Positions 40,319 to 50,234 are shown, numbered from the stretch's first letter. The stretch: 64,000 nucleotides of DNA from an uncultured Ruminiclostridium sp. (GCA_934490165.1 CAKSTB010000008.1:49438-113437); one strand, 5' to 3'. A program made the numbers and translations. The notes: generated by a model from the sequence alone, not told the origin.

Positions 40319-41530
40319 TTATATATCGGACGCCATATTGCAAAGAAATCTTGCCACTATCATAAGGATTATTCCGACGACACCGAATATCGCACCGAGC
40401 AGGAACTCAGCACACAGCAGCATAATTATAGCATACAGAAGCATAAGCATTCCCACACTGCCAAGAAGATTTCCGAACAGCGAGAAGCCTTCTTCACTGC
40501 CGGTTATTGCGTGAACAATATCGGATATAAGAAGTACCACAAGTCTTATCGGCATAAGCAGGAATGAAATTATGTATACGATGAAGCCAATCAGAACAGA
40601 CATTACAAATCCCGGTGCAGAGCTGCTTACGACATGCTTTGAGCCTACGCAAATTCCGTTGACGTATACGTGCACGATATATTCCGTAACGGTCGCACCG
40701 TCATAGAGTGCTCCGATAACGTTGAAGCTATTGCAGATATCCTTCCACAGGAAGAACAAGCCTCCGATAAAGCATACGGTCGCCCACGACATAAGCCATG
40801 ACGACGGTGAGAAGAAACTTTCAAGTCCCTTCTGGTTCACAGCGTCCTTTATAACATTAAATACAACCTTGAAGCTGTCCTGATACGTTAATTTCACAGC
40901 GTCTTTTTCGGCTCTTGAAACAAGCTTTAAATCCGCACGGAAAACATATGTACCGCTTTCAAGCGCACCCGACTGTTCACTGCCCGCCGTAAGAACGATT
41001 GTTTTCCTGCCGCCCTTTTTTATCTCGGTGAGATCTGTTTCATCGAACGCCGCCGCTATCGGTGAAGTAAGACACGAGGTGTAAGTATCATCGCCGTCTG
41101 TCAGCGTATACACTGCGCTTTTGTCGTATTCTCCGCCCTCTTTGTAAAGACGATAATCCACTCTTGAATTCCACGGGCCTTTTTCCATGGAGTCGAGGTA
41201 TTCCTTTTCCTGCTCCTTGCTGTCGCCGAGAACTCTTTCAAGATATGCGGTGTCGTATTTCACATCGGGAAGAGTTACCGTGATCTTAATATCGTCATAG
41301 TTGACACCGTTTTTGATTTTAAGCTTGATCTCATCTTCGGAATACTCGTATGACGCTTCTGCTCCGTTTTTTACATTAACGGATATAGAAGCTCCCGAAG
41401 TTTTTTCGGTCATAACAAGCTTATCGGAAGAAGCGTCCAGAAGCGATGTCAGCGACACGCCGACGGAAACACTTATAAATATCACAAAACACAAAAAAAC
41501 TATCCTTAAAATATGCTTTATTCTTGACAT
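40319..41530 (-). CDS. Membrane protein of unknown function
   Basis: 403 residues. A signal-anchor (about 8-30) is followed by an extracytoplasmic beta-rich region (about 35-235) and at least four hydrophobic segments (about 248-265, 315-345, 358-378 and 380-400). The motif content is not recognised; the external part reads like an adhesin or stalk domain with VTLPDVKYDTAYL. Monocistronic and convergent to metQ. Confidence 0.65.
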   Translation of the reverse strand: MSRIKHILRIVFLCFVIFISVSVGVSLTSLLDASSDKLVMTEKTSGASISVNVKNGAEASYEYSEDEIKLKIKNGVNYDDIKITVTLPDVKYDTAYLERVLGDSKEQEKEYLDSMEKGPWNSRVDYRLYKEGGEYDKSAVYTLTDGDDTYTSCLTSPIAAAFDETDLTEIKKGGRKTIVLTAGSEQSGALESGTYVFRADLKLVSRAEKDAVKLTYQDSFKVVFNVIKDAVNQKGLESFFSPSSWLMSWATVCFIGGLFFLWKDICNSFNVIGALYDGATVTEYIVHVYVNGICVGSKHVVSSSAPGFVMSVLIGFIVYIISFLLMPIRLVVLLISDIVHAITGSEEGFSLFGNLLGSVGMLMLLYAIIMLLCAEFLLGAIFGVVGIILMIVARFLCNMASDI

Positions 41531-41635
41531 AACTGCTCCTTTCAGGGAAAAAACATCTCCTCATAATTTTATATTACCATATTTGCTTATTTTTTGCAAC
41601 CGGTTGTTCAAAATTTAAAAAAGAAGCAGAAAATT

Positions 41636-41920
41636 AACCGCAGACATTCCATCTGCGGTTCAGCTTGTAGAAAAAGTATGTTTTCAAAAAAGTGCTTGTT
41701 CGCAATCCCTATCCCCAAACCCCTTTCCCCGGGAAAGGGGTTGAGTGTGGGGCTGCCGCCCTCACCAAGCAAGGACGCTTGAAGTCAGTCGCACACAGTC
41801 GCTGCACGATGCAGCGACACCAACGACTGACAAACCCGCATTGGGGCTACGCCCCAAACCCCATTTTAAAATTATATAGGTTTTTCGACAGTCTGAACCG
41901 CAGACATTTCATCTGCGGTT
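41636..41920. mobile_element. MITE-like insertion between the gerAC-type gene and its terminator
   Basis: A 25-base hairpin sequence (AACCGCAGA...TCTGCGGTT) occurs twice in direct orientation, at 41636-41660 and 41896-41920. The about 235 bases between have subterminal inverted repeats (CAGCTTGTAGAAAAA; TTTTTCGACAGTCTG) and internal stems (CCCCTTTCCCCGGGAAAGGGG; GTCGCTGCACGATGCAGCGAC). No ORF. The left hairpin copy, with its leftward TTAATTTTC tail, looks like the original terminator of the germination operon. Confidence 0.6.
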
Positions 41921-41925
41921 ATCGA

Positions 41926-43131
41926 TCAATCTGTGTTGAGTCCGAGCGAGAATATATCAATATCAACATTCACATTGTATTTGCCGTCTGCTATTATCTC
42001 ACCTATCCTGTCCTTGTTTTCGTTATAGAATTCGTTGCAGCATCTGCGGAGCGTATTTTCAAACCCGAACACATCACAGCCCTTGCCTGCAACCGGTATA
42101 ACGGAATTTTTTATTATGCGCCGCAGTTCGTTTTCGGCGGCTTTTGTAACAACATTCACAGCGTCCGAGTCGCCTTCTCTGATACTTCCGCGTGAGCCTA
42201 TCTTTCCGGAGGCTTTCAGCGATATATCAAAGGTCACCTTGCCGTCGCTTTCGCTTGCTGTTACACTGCGCGTTATATCGTCAAGTGTTATGCTCGGCTT
42301 TGCGTACTTTTCGAGCGGCACAGTAAACGAATATTCCGATACTCTGCCGGTAAGGAAAAATACCGCTGTAGATGTGTCGGCGTTTACCTGCGACAGCTCC
42401 ACACCGTCCTTGAATATCACTCCGCCGTCAAGGATTATCGTTGTTTCTCCGTCCTCGCTCTGCTCTTCTCCGCCGCCCTTGCCGCTGTCGCGTCCCTCTT
42501 TCGGTATAGTGACATCGGTCTTAAGCTCGGCGGTTTTAAGCAGCGGCAGAAACGCGCTTCTTGTACCTGTGCACAGCATTGTCATTACCCGGTAAGGATA
42601 GCTGTAAACGCATCTGCCCTCGCTTGCCGCATTTCTGATAAGGTCGGCCAATCTTTGAGATGAGGTCGAGCCCTCTTTAAAGCGGATATCGAGCAGTTCC
42701 TCGGCTGTATTTTCAGCCGCGGCTACATATGCCTGCGGGTGGGAGTGAAAGTTGCCTATGAAAAATTCCATCGTCTGCTCAAGGTCGTACTTTCTCAGCT
42801 CCTTGCCAATGACAATCAGCCTGTTCTCGCTGAGAAGCAGGTCTTTTCCTGTAAGCAAAGATGCGTTTTTCGCCGCCGAGAATACATTGTCGCCCTCACC
42901 GACACTCTTTAACACATTATCCTGCGTTTTATCGATCTGATTTTGCCCGCCCTCGCTCGACTGATTGAAGTACTGCATACTTATACGGTAAACCTTTTTA
43001 TCGGGGAGGTAGTCTATTCCTATCGCCTGCACTATAGCTCTGTCCGCAAGGTCAACATAATTAACACAGCCGCACAGGCTGAGTGTAAATACGGCAAGCA
43101 TAAGCACTGCCGTTGTTCTAAATATTTTCAT
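41926..43131 (-). CDS. Spore germination lipoprotein, Ger(x)C / GerAC family
   Basis: 401 residues. Signal peptide with SLCGC lipobox; VQAIGIDYLPDKKVYRIS, LLLSENRLIVIGKEL and the FFIGNFHSHPQAYVA region are typical of the C subunit of germinant receptors. It sits on the outer face of the spore inner membrane. The start overlaps the B-subunit gene by 14 bases. Last gene of an A-B-C operon. Confidence 0.92.
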   Translation of the reverse strand: MKIFRTTAVLMLAVFTLSLCGCVNYVDLADRAIVQAIGIDYLPDKKVYRISMQYFNQSSEGGQNQIDKTQDNVLKSVGEGDNVFSAAKNASLLTGKDLLLSENRLIVIGKELRKYDLEQTMEFFIGNFHSHPQAYVAAAENTAEELLDIRFKEGSTSSQRLADLIRNAASEGRCVYSYPYRVMTMLCTGTRSAFLPLLKTAELKTDVTIPKEGRDSGKGGGEEQSEDGETTIILDGGVIFKDGVELSQVNADTSTAVFFLTGRVSEYSFTVPLEKYAKPSITLDDITRSVTASESDGKVTFDISLKASGKIGSRGSIREGDSDAVNVVTKAAENELRRIIKNSVIPVAGKGCDVFGFENTLRRCCNEFYNENKDRIGEIIADGKYNVNVDIDIFSLGLNTD

Positions 43132-44206
43132 GGTTCTTTTTCACCCTCCCGCTCTGCTTTTTTCTGCCTGCTACAAGGACAATAAGCGGCACGACTACGC
43201 CGCCGAGCAATATGTGTATGCCGCTGTTCATAACATTTGTCATTCTGTCATATACACCCGCGTCACTGCCGAGAATTATGCAAAGCATAAAGACGAAGAA
43301 GCCCGCGGCTGTGACTGCAAGCTTTGTTCGCGGCTTTTTACTGCACACGATATAGATCCTGCCGATGCAGTAAATCAGCAGTGCGGCTTTGATTATGCCG
43401 CACATCAGCCAGGCGATAGCATCTATGCCGTCAAGGCGCTGAAACAGCACGATATCGGACAGTGACGCGATGATATACAGCGGATATTCGACCTTACTCA
43501 TATAAGGACCAAGTATCAGATTATAAAGCAGGTTGAGAAGCTCCAGCAGGATAAGGAGTATCGGAAGATAATAAAGCACGGTTCTGTGCGGCTTACTGTG
43601 AAGCTCATCGGTAATTACGGCGAATATCAGTATCTCGCTGTTCATACTTATTTCGGAGATCAGACTTTTAAAAAAGTACGGACGGTCGTTCACAAAAGAA
43701 AAATAAAGAAAATCAGGCTCTGTCTTATCCCACATAGTAACGCCGATAAGGAATATCAGCAAGCCGAATATGACCGCCGCAAAAACGGCGCTTCTTGTGA
43801 CGGCACTCAGCCCCTTTACCGCGCCGTATACCGCCACAGCGGTTATCAGTGCAATTCCTGATACGGTGACAATATTGTTAAGGAGCGTATCCGTGACATA
43901 ATGCTGTATACTGAGCAGTGTCTGCACGGCGGAGAACGCAAGCAGAACCGACATAATTACTCCTGCCGTTATGCCGAATGCTTTATTTCTGCGCATTGCG
44001 GCTGTTATCACACTGTCGCCTCTGAACTTAAGCGTTACGAATATCACGGGTAGGTACACAAGTGCGGCAATAAGCTTTGCAAGCAGTATCACCCAAAAAC
44101 GGTCAGCACCGTACCTTACCATTTCACCCGGGATAGTGGTCATTTCCGCCGACAATCTGCACGCAAGAAAGGCGATAACAAGCTGTCTGTTACTTATTCT
44201 GCTCAT
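43118..44206 (-). CDS. Spore germination receptor B subunit (GerAB family transporter-like)
   Basis: The ATG at 44206 is chosen because AAAGGA lies before it; an upstream in-frame ATG at 44230 is less well placed. About 362 residues with ten hydrophobic segments, the APC-transporter-like fold of GerAB proteins that bind the germinant. The A-subunit gene overlaps its start by 17 bases and the C subunit its end by 14, indicating coupled translation. Confidence 0.9.
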   Translation of the reverse strand: MSRISNRQLVIAFLACRLSAEMTTIPGEMVRYGADRFWVILLAKLIAALVYLPVIFVTLKFRGDSVITAAMRRNKAFGITAGVIMSVLLAFSAVQTLLSIQHYVTDTLLNNIVTVSGIALITAVAVYGAVKGLSAVTRSAVFAAVIFGLLIFLIGVTMWDKTEPDFLYFSFVNDRPYFFKSLISEISMNSEILIFAVITDELHSKPHRTVLYYLPILLILLELLNLLYNLILGPYMSKVEYPLYIIASLSDIVLFQRLDGIDAIAWLMCGIIKAALLIYCIGRIYIVCSKKPRTKLAVTAAGFFVFMLCIILGSDAGVYDRMTNVMNSGIHILLGGVVVPLIVLVAGRKKQSGRVKKNHENI

Positions 44207-45746
44207 CTCTGATCGTCCTTTCACCACCACGTTTGCTCTTAGCCTTACCCGACAACTGCTGTACGGTCATATCTGAGCCGGAAAGCTTCTTCCAGCTTGC
44301 TCTGAAAAAGGTATCACGCATAATGCTTTTAATAGTTATCGGAGCGAACGGTGCGGTATACGGAACGCCGTATGCGTTCTTTGAACAGATCCTGAAGAAT
44401 ATAGCTACACCGAATACCGTTATTCCGAACAGACCGAGTACACCTCCTGCGATAATAAACGCAAGCCTGAGTATCATACAGCTGTCATACAGATCGGGTA
44501 CGGCAAACGAGCATAATCCGGTTGCGGCAATTATCAGCACGACAGGTGCACTCATAAGTCCTGCGGAAACGGATATCTCACCTATTACAAGTCCGCCGAC
44601 AATACTTACCGCGTGACCTACACTTCGCGGCAGTCTGAGCCCCGCCTCGCGCATTATCTCATACAGGATATACATTATCAGGCACTCGCCGAAAACCGGG
44701 TAAGCCGTTGTCTGAACAGATGAATAGATGTTGAGCAAAAGCGCGGAGCGGAACATCTCGGGGTGGAAGTTGCACAGTGCAACATAAAGTCCCGGGAGCA
44801 CCGCCGCGGCAATAAACGCGAAAAACCTTATAGTACGCAGGAACGCCGAAAAGTACGGCTTATGCGAATAGTCGTCCATCGTCACAAAGTTCTCTGCGAA
44901 AAGGCTCGGCAAAATCAGCGCAAACGGCGTGCCGTCCACTATTATCCCTACTCTGCCCTCGTAAAGCTTTGACGCGAACACATCGGGGCGCTCGGTGACG
45001 GATATCTGTGAAAACAGCGTTGTGCCGCCCGGCTCTAAAAAGCTTTGCAGATACTCACTGCTGACTATAGTATTGAGCGGGATATTCTTAAGCTTGTCGA
45101 TAACGGCGTTTACCGTATTAACATCGGCCTTGTCGGTAAGGTAGCATACGGATACATCTGTATTACTGCGGTCGCCTATAGTCATCATAACGGTTTTGAG
45201 CGTGGGGGATTTCATACGGCGGCGAACCATAGATACATTAGTCCTTACCACCTCTATAAATCCCTCGCGGGAAGCCCTGAGGTTCATATGGGTCGACGGT
45301 TCGTCTATGCTCCTGTGCGAATATCCCTGTATGCCTATCGCTATGCCGAACGAAGCACCGTTGCAAAGAAGCACGGCAAAGCCCGACATTATATTAAGAC
45401 AGAGAGTGCCGACATCATAAACCTGCTTTTGCTCCTCGGCTATCGGCATATCGGCACATACCGCACAGAAGAACTCGTTATCATCGGCTATTTCGGGCGG
45501 AGATGATACAAGCGGGCGGAAAATAAGGTTTGCAAGGTCAGCCTTGCCTATCATTCCCTCGCAGGTAACTACAGCCATTTTGTGTCCGCCTGCGGAAAAA
45601 TATTTTATTATAAGATCCGAGCTGTTATTCATAAGCGCCCTGACGGCACAGCAGTTTTCATCAAGATCTGACGACAGCGCGGTATCGGAGCTGTTTACGG
45701 GTTCGGTATTCTTTTCGGAAAAATCCGGCTTTTTTATATTGCTCAT
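44190..45746 (-). CDS. Spore germination receptor A subunit (GerAA family)
   Basis: 518 residues. A cytoplasmic N-terminal domain precedes about five membrane segments. Family motifs include GYSHRSIDEPSTHMNLRASREG (split as GYSHRSIDEPSTHMN and REGFIE), VRRRMKSP, VGIIVDGTPFALILP and RSVGHAVSIVGGLVIGE. GerAA assembles the ion channel-like core of the receptor. A GAGGG ribosome site and its own promoter head the operon. Confidence 0.93.
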   Translation of the reverse strand: MSNIKKPDFSEKNTEPVNSSDTALSSDLDENCCAVRALMNNSSDLIIKYFSAGGHKMAVVTCEGMIGKADLANLIFRPLVSSPPEIADDNEFFCAVCADMPIAEEQKQVYDVGTLCLNIMSGFAVLLCNGASFGIAIGIQGYSHRSIDEPSTHMNLRASREGFIEVVRTNVSMVRRRMKSPTLKTVMMTIGDRSNTDVSVCYLTDKADVNTVNAVIDKLKNIPLNTIVSSEYLQSFLEPGGTTLFSQISVTERPDVFASKLYEGRVGIIVDGTPFALILPSLFAENFVTMDDYSHKPYFSAFLRTIRFFAFIAAAVLPGLYVALCNFHPEMFRSALLLNIYSSVQTTAYPVFGECLIMYILYEIMREAGLRLPRSVGHAVSIVGGLVIGEISVSAGLMSAPVVLIIAATGLCSFAVPDLYDSCMILRLAFIIAGGVLGLFGITVFGVAIFFRICSKNAYGVPYTAPFAPITIKSIMRDTFFRASWKKLSGSDMTVQQLSGKAKSKRGGERTIRDEQNK

Positions 45747-45781
45747 TCTTAAGCCCTCGCATAATAAAAAAATATCAGTAA

Positions 45782-45810
45782 ATAATAGCGGTGAAATAAA
45801 AATCTATCAA
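45782..45810 (-). promoter_or_regulatory. Promoter of the germination-receptor operon
   Basis: Minus strand TTGATA (45810-45805), 17-base spacer, TATTAT (45787-45782). Such operons are usually read by forespore sigma-G; this site also fits sigma-A, so the sigma factor is uncertain. Confidence 0.45.
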
Positions 45811-45836
45811 TTATCTTTCCCGACTATGGAGGCAAT

Positions 45837-46553
45837 ATGCTGATAATAATAATTCGTTCGGTACTTTTGTACATTCTTATAGTGTTTGCGCTAAGGTTGA
45901 TGGGCAAGAAGCAGCTGGCTCAGCTCCAGCCGTCCGAGCTTGTTACGACCATACTTATCTCAAACATCGCAACGCTGTCGCTTGAGGACTCGACCGTACC
46001 GATGATATACGGCGTTATACCGATACTGATGATAGTTTGTCTTGACGTATTTATGTCATTCGTTATGCTGAAAAGTCAGCGCTTCCGCCGTCTTGTCACG
46101 GGAACGCCGCAGATAATCATCACAAACGGCGTTATCGACCGCAGAGTGATGAAGCACCTGCGCTACAGCGTTGACGAGCTTATGGAGGCAATGCGTGAAT
46201 GTATGATATTTGATATTTCGCAGGTGCAGTATGCTATAGTTGAAACCACCGGTAAGATAAACTTCTATCAGAAAAGCTGTTACAGAAACGTTGAAAACGG
46301 TGATATGGGGATCAAGGTTCAAAACTGCGATCCGCCTTGTCTACTTATAAAGGACGGCGATATCAATTATCCCGGACTGCGCCGCTGGAACGGCGATGAG
46401 AAGAAGCTGCGCGGTATGATAAAGGATATGGGACTTGATATAAAGGATATATTCCTGCTAACAGACAGTGTTGACAAGGGTGTTTACACCGTGCTTAAGT
46501 CCGATAACGAATGCGGTACAAGGTCAATATGCAAACCTCAGGAGAAACAGTAA
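45837..46553 (+). CDS. DUF421 (YetF-like) membrane protein
   Basis: 238 residues. Three N-terminal membrane segments (MGKKQLAQLQPSELVTTILI typifies the family) are followed by a soluble domain of about 150 residues. DUF421 proteins are common in spore formers and some are linked to spore coat or germination, but no activity is established here. The ATG has GGAGG five bases upstream. The downstream DUF4363 start overlaps its stop codon. Confidence 0.88.
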   Translation: MLIIIIRSVLLYILIVFALRLMGKKQLAQLQPSELVTTILISNIATLSLEDSTVPMIYGVIPILMIVCLDVFMSFVMLKSQRFRRLVTGTPQIIITNGVIDRRVMKHLRYSVDELMEAMRECMIFDISQVQYAIVETTGKINFYQKSCYRNVENGDMGIKVQNCDPPCLLIKDGDINYPGLRRWNGDEKKLRGMIKDMGLDIKDIFLLTDSVDKGVYTVLKSDNECGTRSICKPQEKQ

Positions 46554-46930
46554 TGGGAAGAATGGTAACTTGCGCCGCTATAGTCGCGGCGATGGTGGCT
46601 TTTGCGATATTCGGGTACAATTATTCCGACACGCGGGCGAAGGATATATATATTACCGCCGATGAGATAACGCAGGCGATCGATAATAACGACACAAAAA
46701 AAGCCGCCGAAAAGGCGGCATATGCAGAGGATATATGGCGGGGACTTTCACAGGATACTATCTTTGTAGAAGACACCGAATGCGATAACGAGATAGCAAT
46801 GTGCCTGTCACGCATAAGGGTATTTGCCGAGAGCGGAGAACCCGATATCTACTCGGAATGTGCCGTGCTGAAAAGACTTATAGAGCTTTATATAACAAGA
46901 CAGCAGATAACATTATCAAGTGTATTCTGA
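46553..46930 (+). CDS. DUF4363-like small membrane-anchored protein
   Basis: 125 residues from the ATG at 46553, which overlaps the preceding TAA; CAGGAG lies upstream. One N-terminal membrane segment (about 5-22), then a helical, mildly acidic soluble domain. Small proteins of this kind frequently follow DUF421 genes in Clostridia. Function unknown; translational coupling suggests a shared complex. Confidence 0.8.
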   Translation: MGRMVTCAAIVAAMVAFAIFGYNYSDTRAKDIYITADEITQAIDNNDTKKAAEKAAYAEDIWRGLSQDTIFVEDTECDNEIAMCLSRIRVFAESGEPDIYSECAVLKRLIELYITRQQITLSSVF

Positions 46931-46948
46931 TCAAACCGATATATAAAA

Positions 46949-46975
46949 ATGCCGACGGCAAAATACCGTCGGCAT
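46949..46975. terminator. Bidirectional terminator
   Basis: ATGCCGACGG-CAAAATA-CCGTCGGCAT; the leftward read continues into TTTTTATAT. It separates the DUF4363 gene from the convergent solute-binding gene. Confidence 0.8.
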
Positions 46976-47008
46976 AATTCTTATTATAGCTGTTATAGCC
47001 TTTGAAAC

Positions 47009-48514
47009 TTAGGAAACAGTAGCGTTGAGCTCCTTGATTCTTGCTTCAATAACACCTCTGTTCTCTTCACGAACAGTTGCAAACGAGCTACCGCCCATTA
47101 CAACGTCTGATGTGAGGTGACCTACAGGGTTTTCGCCTGTATTTGTGTCGGCGATATCTGCACCGATACCGTTCTTGAACTCAAATACTGCCGAGAATGT
47201 TGTAGGATCCTTCAGCTTATCAAGTCTGTCGAGCAGTGTGTCATTCCAGTCGAACTCATCAATAGACTGCTGTCTGCCTGCCTTCTTTACTTCTTCGTCC
47301 TTGGAAGCCAAGAGGTTGGCATAGATCCATGCCTTGTAGCCGTCAGTGTTCTTAGAACCTGAAACGAACATAAATGCATCCTGCTTCATTTCCTGATAAT
47401 ATGTATCAGCACCGTCCATCTTGGGGAAAGGAACGAAGTTGATCTCATCATCGTCCCACTTCTGTTTTTTCTTGTAGAGTCTCCATGTTTCTTCATATCT
47501 CCAAGTACCGTCTTCAATGAAGAGAGTGTTACCGTTTACCCACTCGGGATAGCTGGGTGCCCAGTTGTTTTCGATTTCTCTGGGGTAACGGAGCTGTTCC
47601 TGTGTATCATCAAATGAACGGAGCATATCCATGCACTTTTCGATATTTACATCATTGAGGTTGCTTACAAGCTTACCGTTCTCAAGACCGATAAGGGGCT
47701 TACCTGTTGTTGCAATGAAAGCGTGGTCAAGTCCGTAACCGTCAAATGCGTACTTTGCATTGTCGGGATCTGTGAACTTTCTTGCCATCTCTATGCACTT
47801 TGACCATGTCCATTCGCCCTTTTCAAAGAGCTCCCAAGGATCGTCAAAGCCGTTCTCTTCGATTATTGACTTTCTGTACCAAAGAAGTGTTGCGGGGTTT
47901 ACATCAACGATAGGTGTGTAAACCTTGCCGCCCCAGTTGAACATATCTATAATGTTTTTATAGTCTGCCCAGTCATCCGTTGTAGTGTCAATAACACCGT
48001 CGATAGGCTGGAACAGGTTCTGATAAATGCCATAAGGATAGTTAGATGTTTCAAAGGGGAATGTATCGGGAGAATCATCCGACTGTACGAGCTTTGCGAG
48101 ATCAACATATCTGTTTGCATAGTTTGATACTCTTACGTTAACGAATACGTTTTCGTCTGCTACACTCTCATAGCCCTCGGGCTTGTTAGCGGGTGTGCCG
48201 TACATAGACTTGAACAGCTCAACAGAAGGAGCTGCCTCCTGAATGTCGTACCATGCCATAAACTTGAGCTTGGTATCAACCTTGATGTTCTTGTAGTCCT
48301 CTGCTACTGAAACGTTGTCAATTGCACTCTTTACATCTTCGTTTGAAGACATTATCTTCTGGCTTCCTGTAGCTGTTGTGCTCTCTGTTGAAGAGTCAGC
48401 ACCGCCTGTTGTTCCGCCGCTTGTTGACGCACTGCCGGAACAACCTGTGAACGCTGTAGCGCCCATTACCAGAGCAAGAGCTGCTGCTGAAATCTTTTTG
48501 GTCGTTTTTTTCAT
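47009..48514 (-). CDS. Extracellular solute-binding lipoprotein 1 (SBP_bac_1-like)
   Basis: 501 residues. Of two adjacent ATGs, the second (48514) is better spaced from AGGAGG. Signal peptide with FTGC lipobox and a Ser/Thr/Gly-rich linker. The mature protein shares a distinctive set of motifs with four paralogues at 53-59.6 kb: QSDDSPDTFP, LLWYRKSIIEENG, DPWELFEKGEWTWSK, NNWAPSYPEWVNGNTLF, DGTWRYEETWRLYKK and DDEINFVPFP. The fold is a type 1 ABC-transporter binding protein, usually for sugars or oligosaccharides; Trp/Tyr richness fits carbohydrate stacking. No permease or ATPase is adjacent. Confidence 0.85.
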   Translation of the reverse strand: MKKTTKKISAAALALVMGATAFTGCSGSASTSGGTTGGADSSTESTTATGSQKIMSSNEDVKSAIDNVSVAEDYKNIKVDTKLKFMAWYDIQEAAPSVELFKSMYGTPANKPEGYESVADENVFVNVRVSNYANRYVDLAKLVQSDDSPDTFPFETSNYPYGIYQNLFQPIDGVIDTTTDDWADYKNIIDMFNWGGKVYTPIVDVNPATLLWYRKSIIEENGFDDPWELFEKGEWTWSKCIEMARKFTDPDNAKYAFDGYGLDHAFIATTGKPLIGLENGKLVSNLNDVNIEKCMDMLRSFDDTQEQLRYPREIENNWAPSYPEWVNGNTLFIEDGTWRYEETWRLYKKKQKWDDDEINFVPFPKMDGADTYYQEMKQDAFMFVSGSKNTDGYKAWIYANLLASKDEEVKKAGRQQSIDEFDWNDTLLDRLDKLKDPTTFSAVFEFKNGIGADIADTNTGENPVGHLTSDVVMGGSSFATVREENRGVIEARIKELNATVS

Positions 48515-48563
48515 CATTTACCTCCTGTACGGCTTTACACACTGCCGCTTATTTTACAAAATA

Positions 48564-48592
48564 ATTATAACAAATTTTCGGATTTCAATCAA
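48564..48592 (-). promoter_or_regulatory. Promoter of solute-binding gene 1
   Basis: Minus strand TTGATT (48592-48587), 17-base spacer, TATAAT (48569-48564). Upstream, GCGTTTACAC occurs twice in tandem (48649-48670), possibly LacI-type half-sites. Confidence 0.65.
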
Positions 48593-48679
48593 CCATTAGT
48601 TAATCCAAACTTGAAAATTATTTTTGTCTAATTACAACAACGAATTTTGCGTTTACACGGCGTTTACACAAAATTTAAG

Positions 48680-49126
48680 TTAATTACCTTTATACATCTG
48701 AGAATAACCTAATTGTGTAAACCCGTTTCTTGCGTAAAGCTTAACCGCTCTTTCGTTATCGGGCTCGGTTTCAAGCCTTATTCTTGCGGCATCGGAATAT
48801 TCTTTATCTATAAACTTGAAGAACTCTCCCGTTATGCCCTTACAGCGGTACTGAGGCTTTACATATATCTCTTCAAGCCATACCACCATACCGCCGGCTT
48901 CGTTTGAATAGGTCAGTGCAAGGAGCGCAAAGCCGTATATCTCCTTTTTATCGTCACTGCGGAACATAAAGCAGACGGCATAAGGCGAGCCTTCCATAAG
49001 CACATTGAATGTAAGTTCATGGTTTTCATCGGGGATAGGGTGAAGCACAGCGGGAGAATGATAAAAATCATGCTCCATAGCGAGAAATTCGTCACGGTCG
49101 GTTTTTCTTATTTTATCAAATATCAT
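48680..49126 (-). CDS. GNAT-family N-acetyltransferase
   Basis: 148 residues. The GNAT core is visible as VWLEEIYVKPQYRCKGITGEFF, where strand 4 leads into the RxxGxxG-like acetyl-CoA loop (here QYRCKGITG), then ETEPDNERAVKLYARNGF. Substrate unknown. An AGGAG ribosome site precedes the ATG, and the gene lies 12 bases after the antiporter gene in the same direction. Confidence 0.85.
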   Translation of the reverse strand: MIFDKIRKTDRDEFLAMEHDFYHSPAVLHPIPDENHELTFNVLMEGSPYAVCFMFRSDDKKEIYGFALLALTYSNEAGGMVVWLEEIYVKPQYRCKGITGEFFKFIDKEYSDAARIRLETEPDNERAVKLYARNGFTQLGYSQMYKGN

Positions 49127-49138
49127 ATTGTTCTCCTG

Positions 49139-50182
49139 TTAAGCAAGTCCCAAAGGATTTATAAACAGATATGCGAAATATCCCGCATATGCGACAAGCA
49201 TAATTATGCCGCCGACTCTTGTCAGTTCCTTTTTGTGCAGAACAAGAAGTCCGAGCAGTACAGCCGCCGCAATTGCGACCAGAGTATCGATGATAAATGC
49301 ATTGCCGAATGTCAGCACGCTCGGTGAGAATACCGAGGCAAGACCTACTACAAACAGGATATTGAATATGTTGCTTCCTATTATGTTACCGATAGCAATA
49401 TCCGACTTTTTCTTGAGAGAAGCCGCAATGCAGGTGATAAGCTCGGGGAGTGACGTACCGAATGCAACTACGGTAAGTGAGATAGTTCTGTCATCGACAC
49501 CGATAACCTGAGCTATGCTCTTTGCGGCAGACACCGTGAGGTCACTGCCTATTACTATGCTGACAAGTCCGACAAGGGTTATGAGGATCAGTATCGGGAG
49601 CGTGTCCTTGTCGGTAAGCTCGGGGACTTCCTCGGCGGAGCTGTCATCGCCCTTCTTATAGAGGTAGAACAGATAGCCGAGAAACGCCGCAAAAAGCACC
49701 AGCATGATAACGCCGTCTATCTTGTCAAGTCCGCCGCCTATCCAGCCGAGGAGTAACAGAACGGCTGTAATGAATACGACAAACGGTATCTCGAACTTCA
49801 GCGTATTCGGCTTTATTTTCAGATTTGTTATCAGAGCGCTGACACCGAGTATCAGCAATATATTCAGGATATTACTGCCGACTACATTACCTATGGAAAT
49901 TGCCGCCGCATCCTGAAATGACGCGCTGATACTGATCGCCGCCTCGGGGGCAGATGTACCCATTGCGACTATTGTAAGTCCGATAACTATTTGCGGTATC
50001 TTAAACTTTGCGGCTATCTTTGACGCGCCCTCGACAAACAGATCCGCGCCCTTTATCAGCATTACAAAGCCGACTATAAGCACAGCAAGCGAGCATATGA
50101 CATTTGCGTTTATATTGACGCCTGCCATATTCATAATATAAAGTGCCGCTCCTATTACAAGAGCGATAATTGCTATTAACAT
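49139..50182 (-). CDS. Ca2+/Na+ antiporter of the CaCA family
   Basis: 347 residues in about ten membrane segments arranged as two repeats. Each carries the alpha motif with a transport-site Glu: GTSAPEAAISISA and GTSLPELITCIAA, plus GNVVGSNILNILLILG and GNIIGSNIFNILFVVG. An acidic cytoplasmic loop (DDSSAEEVPELTDKD) separates the halves. It exchanges Ca2+ for Na+ or K+ across the membrane. Confidence 0.93.
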   Translation of the reverse strand: MLIAIIALVIGAALYIMNMAGVNINANVICSLAVLIVGFVMLIKGADLFVEGASKIAAKFKIPQIVIGLTIVAMGTSAPEAAISISASFQDAAAISIGNVVGSNILNILLILGVSALITNLKIKPNTLKFEIPFVVFITAVLLLLGWIGGGLDKIDGVIMLVLFAAFLGYLFYLYKKGDDSSAEEVPELTDKDTLPILILITLVGLVSIVIGSDLTVSAAKSIAQVIGVDDRTISLTVVAFGTSLPELITCIAASLKKKSDIAIGNIIGSNIFNILFVVGLASVFSPSVLTFGNAFIIDTLVAIAAAVLLGLLVLHKKELTRVGGIIMLVAYAGYFAYLFINPLGLA

Positions 50183-50234
50183 TTTGTCCTCTTTCTTTTT
50201 ATCCCAAGTTAAAAATTCACTTATTACACGAATG

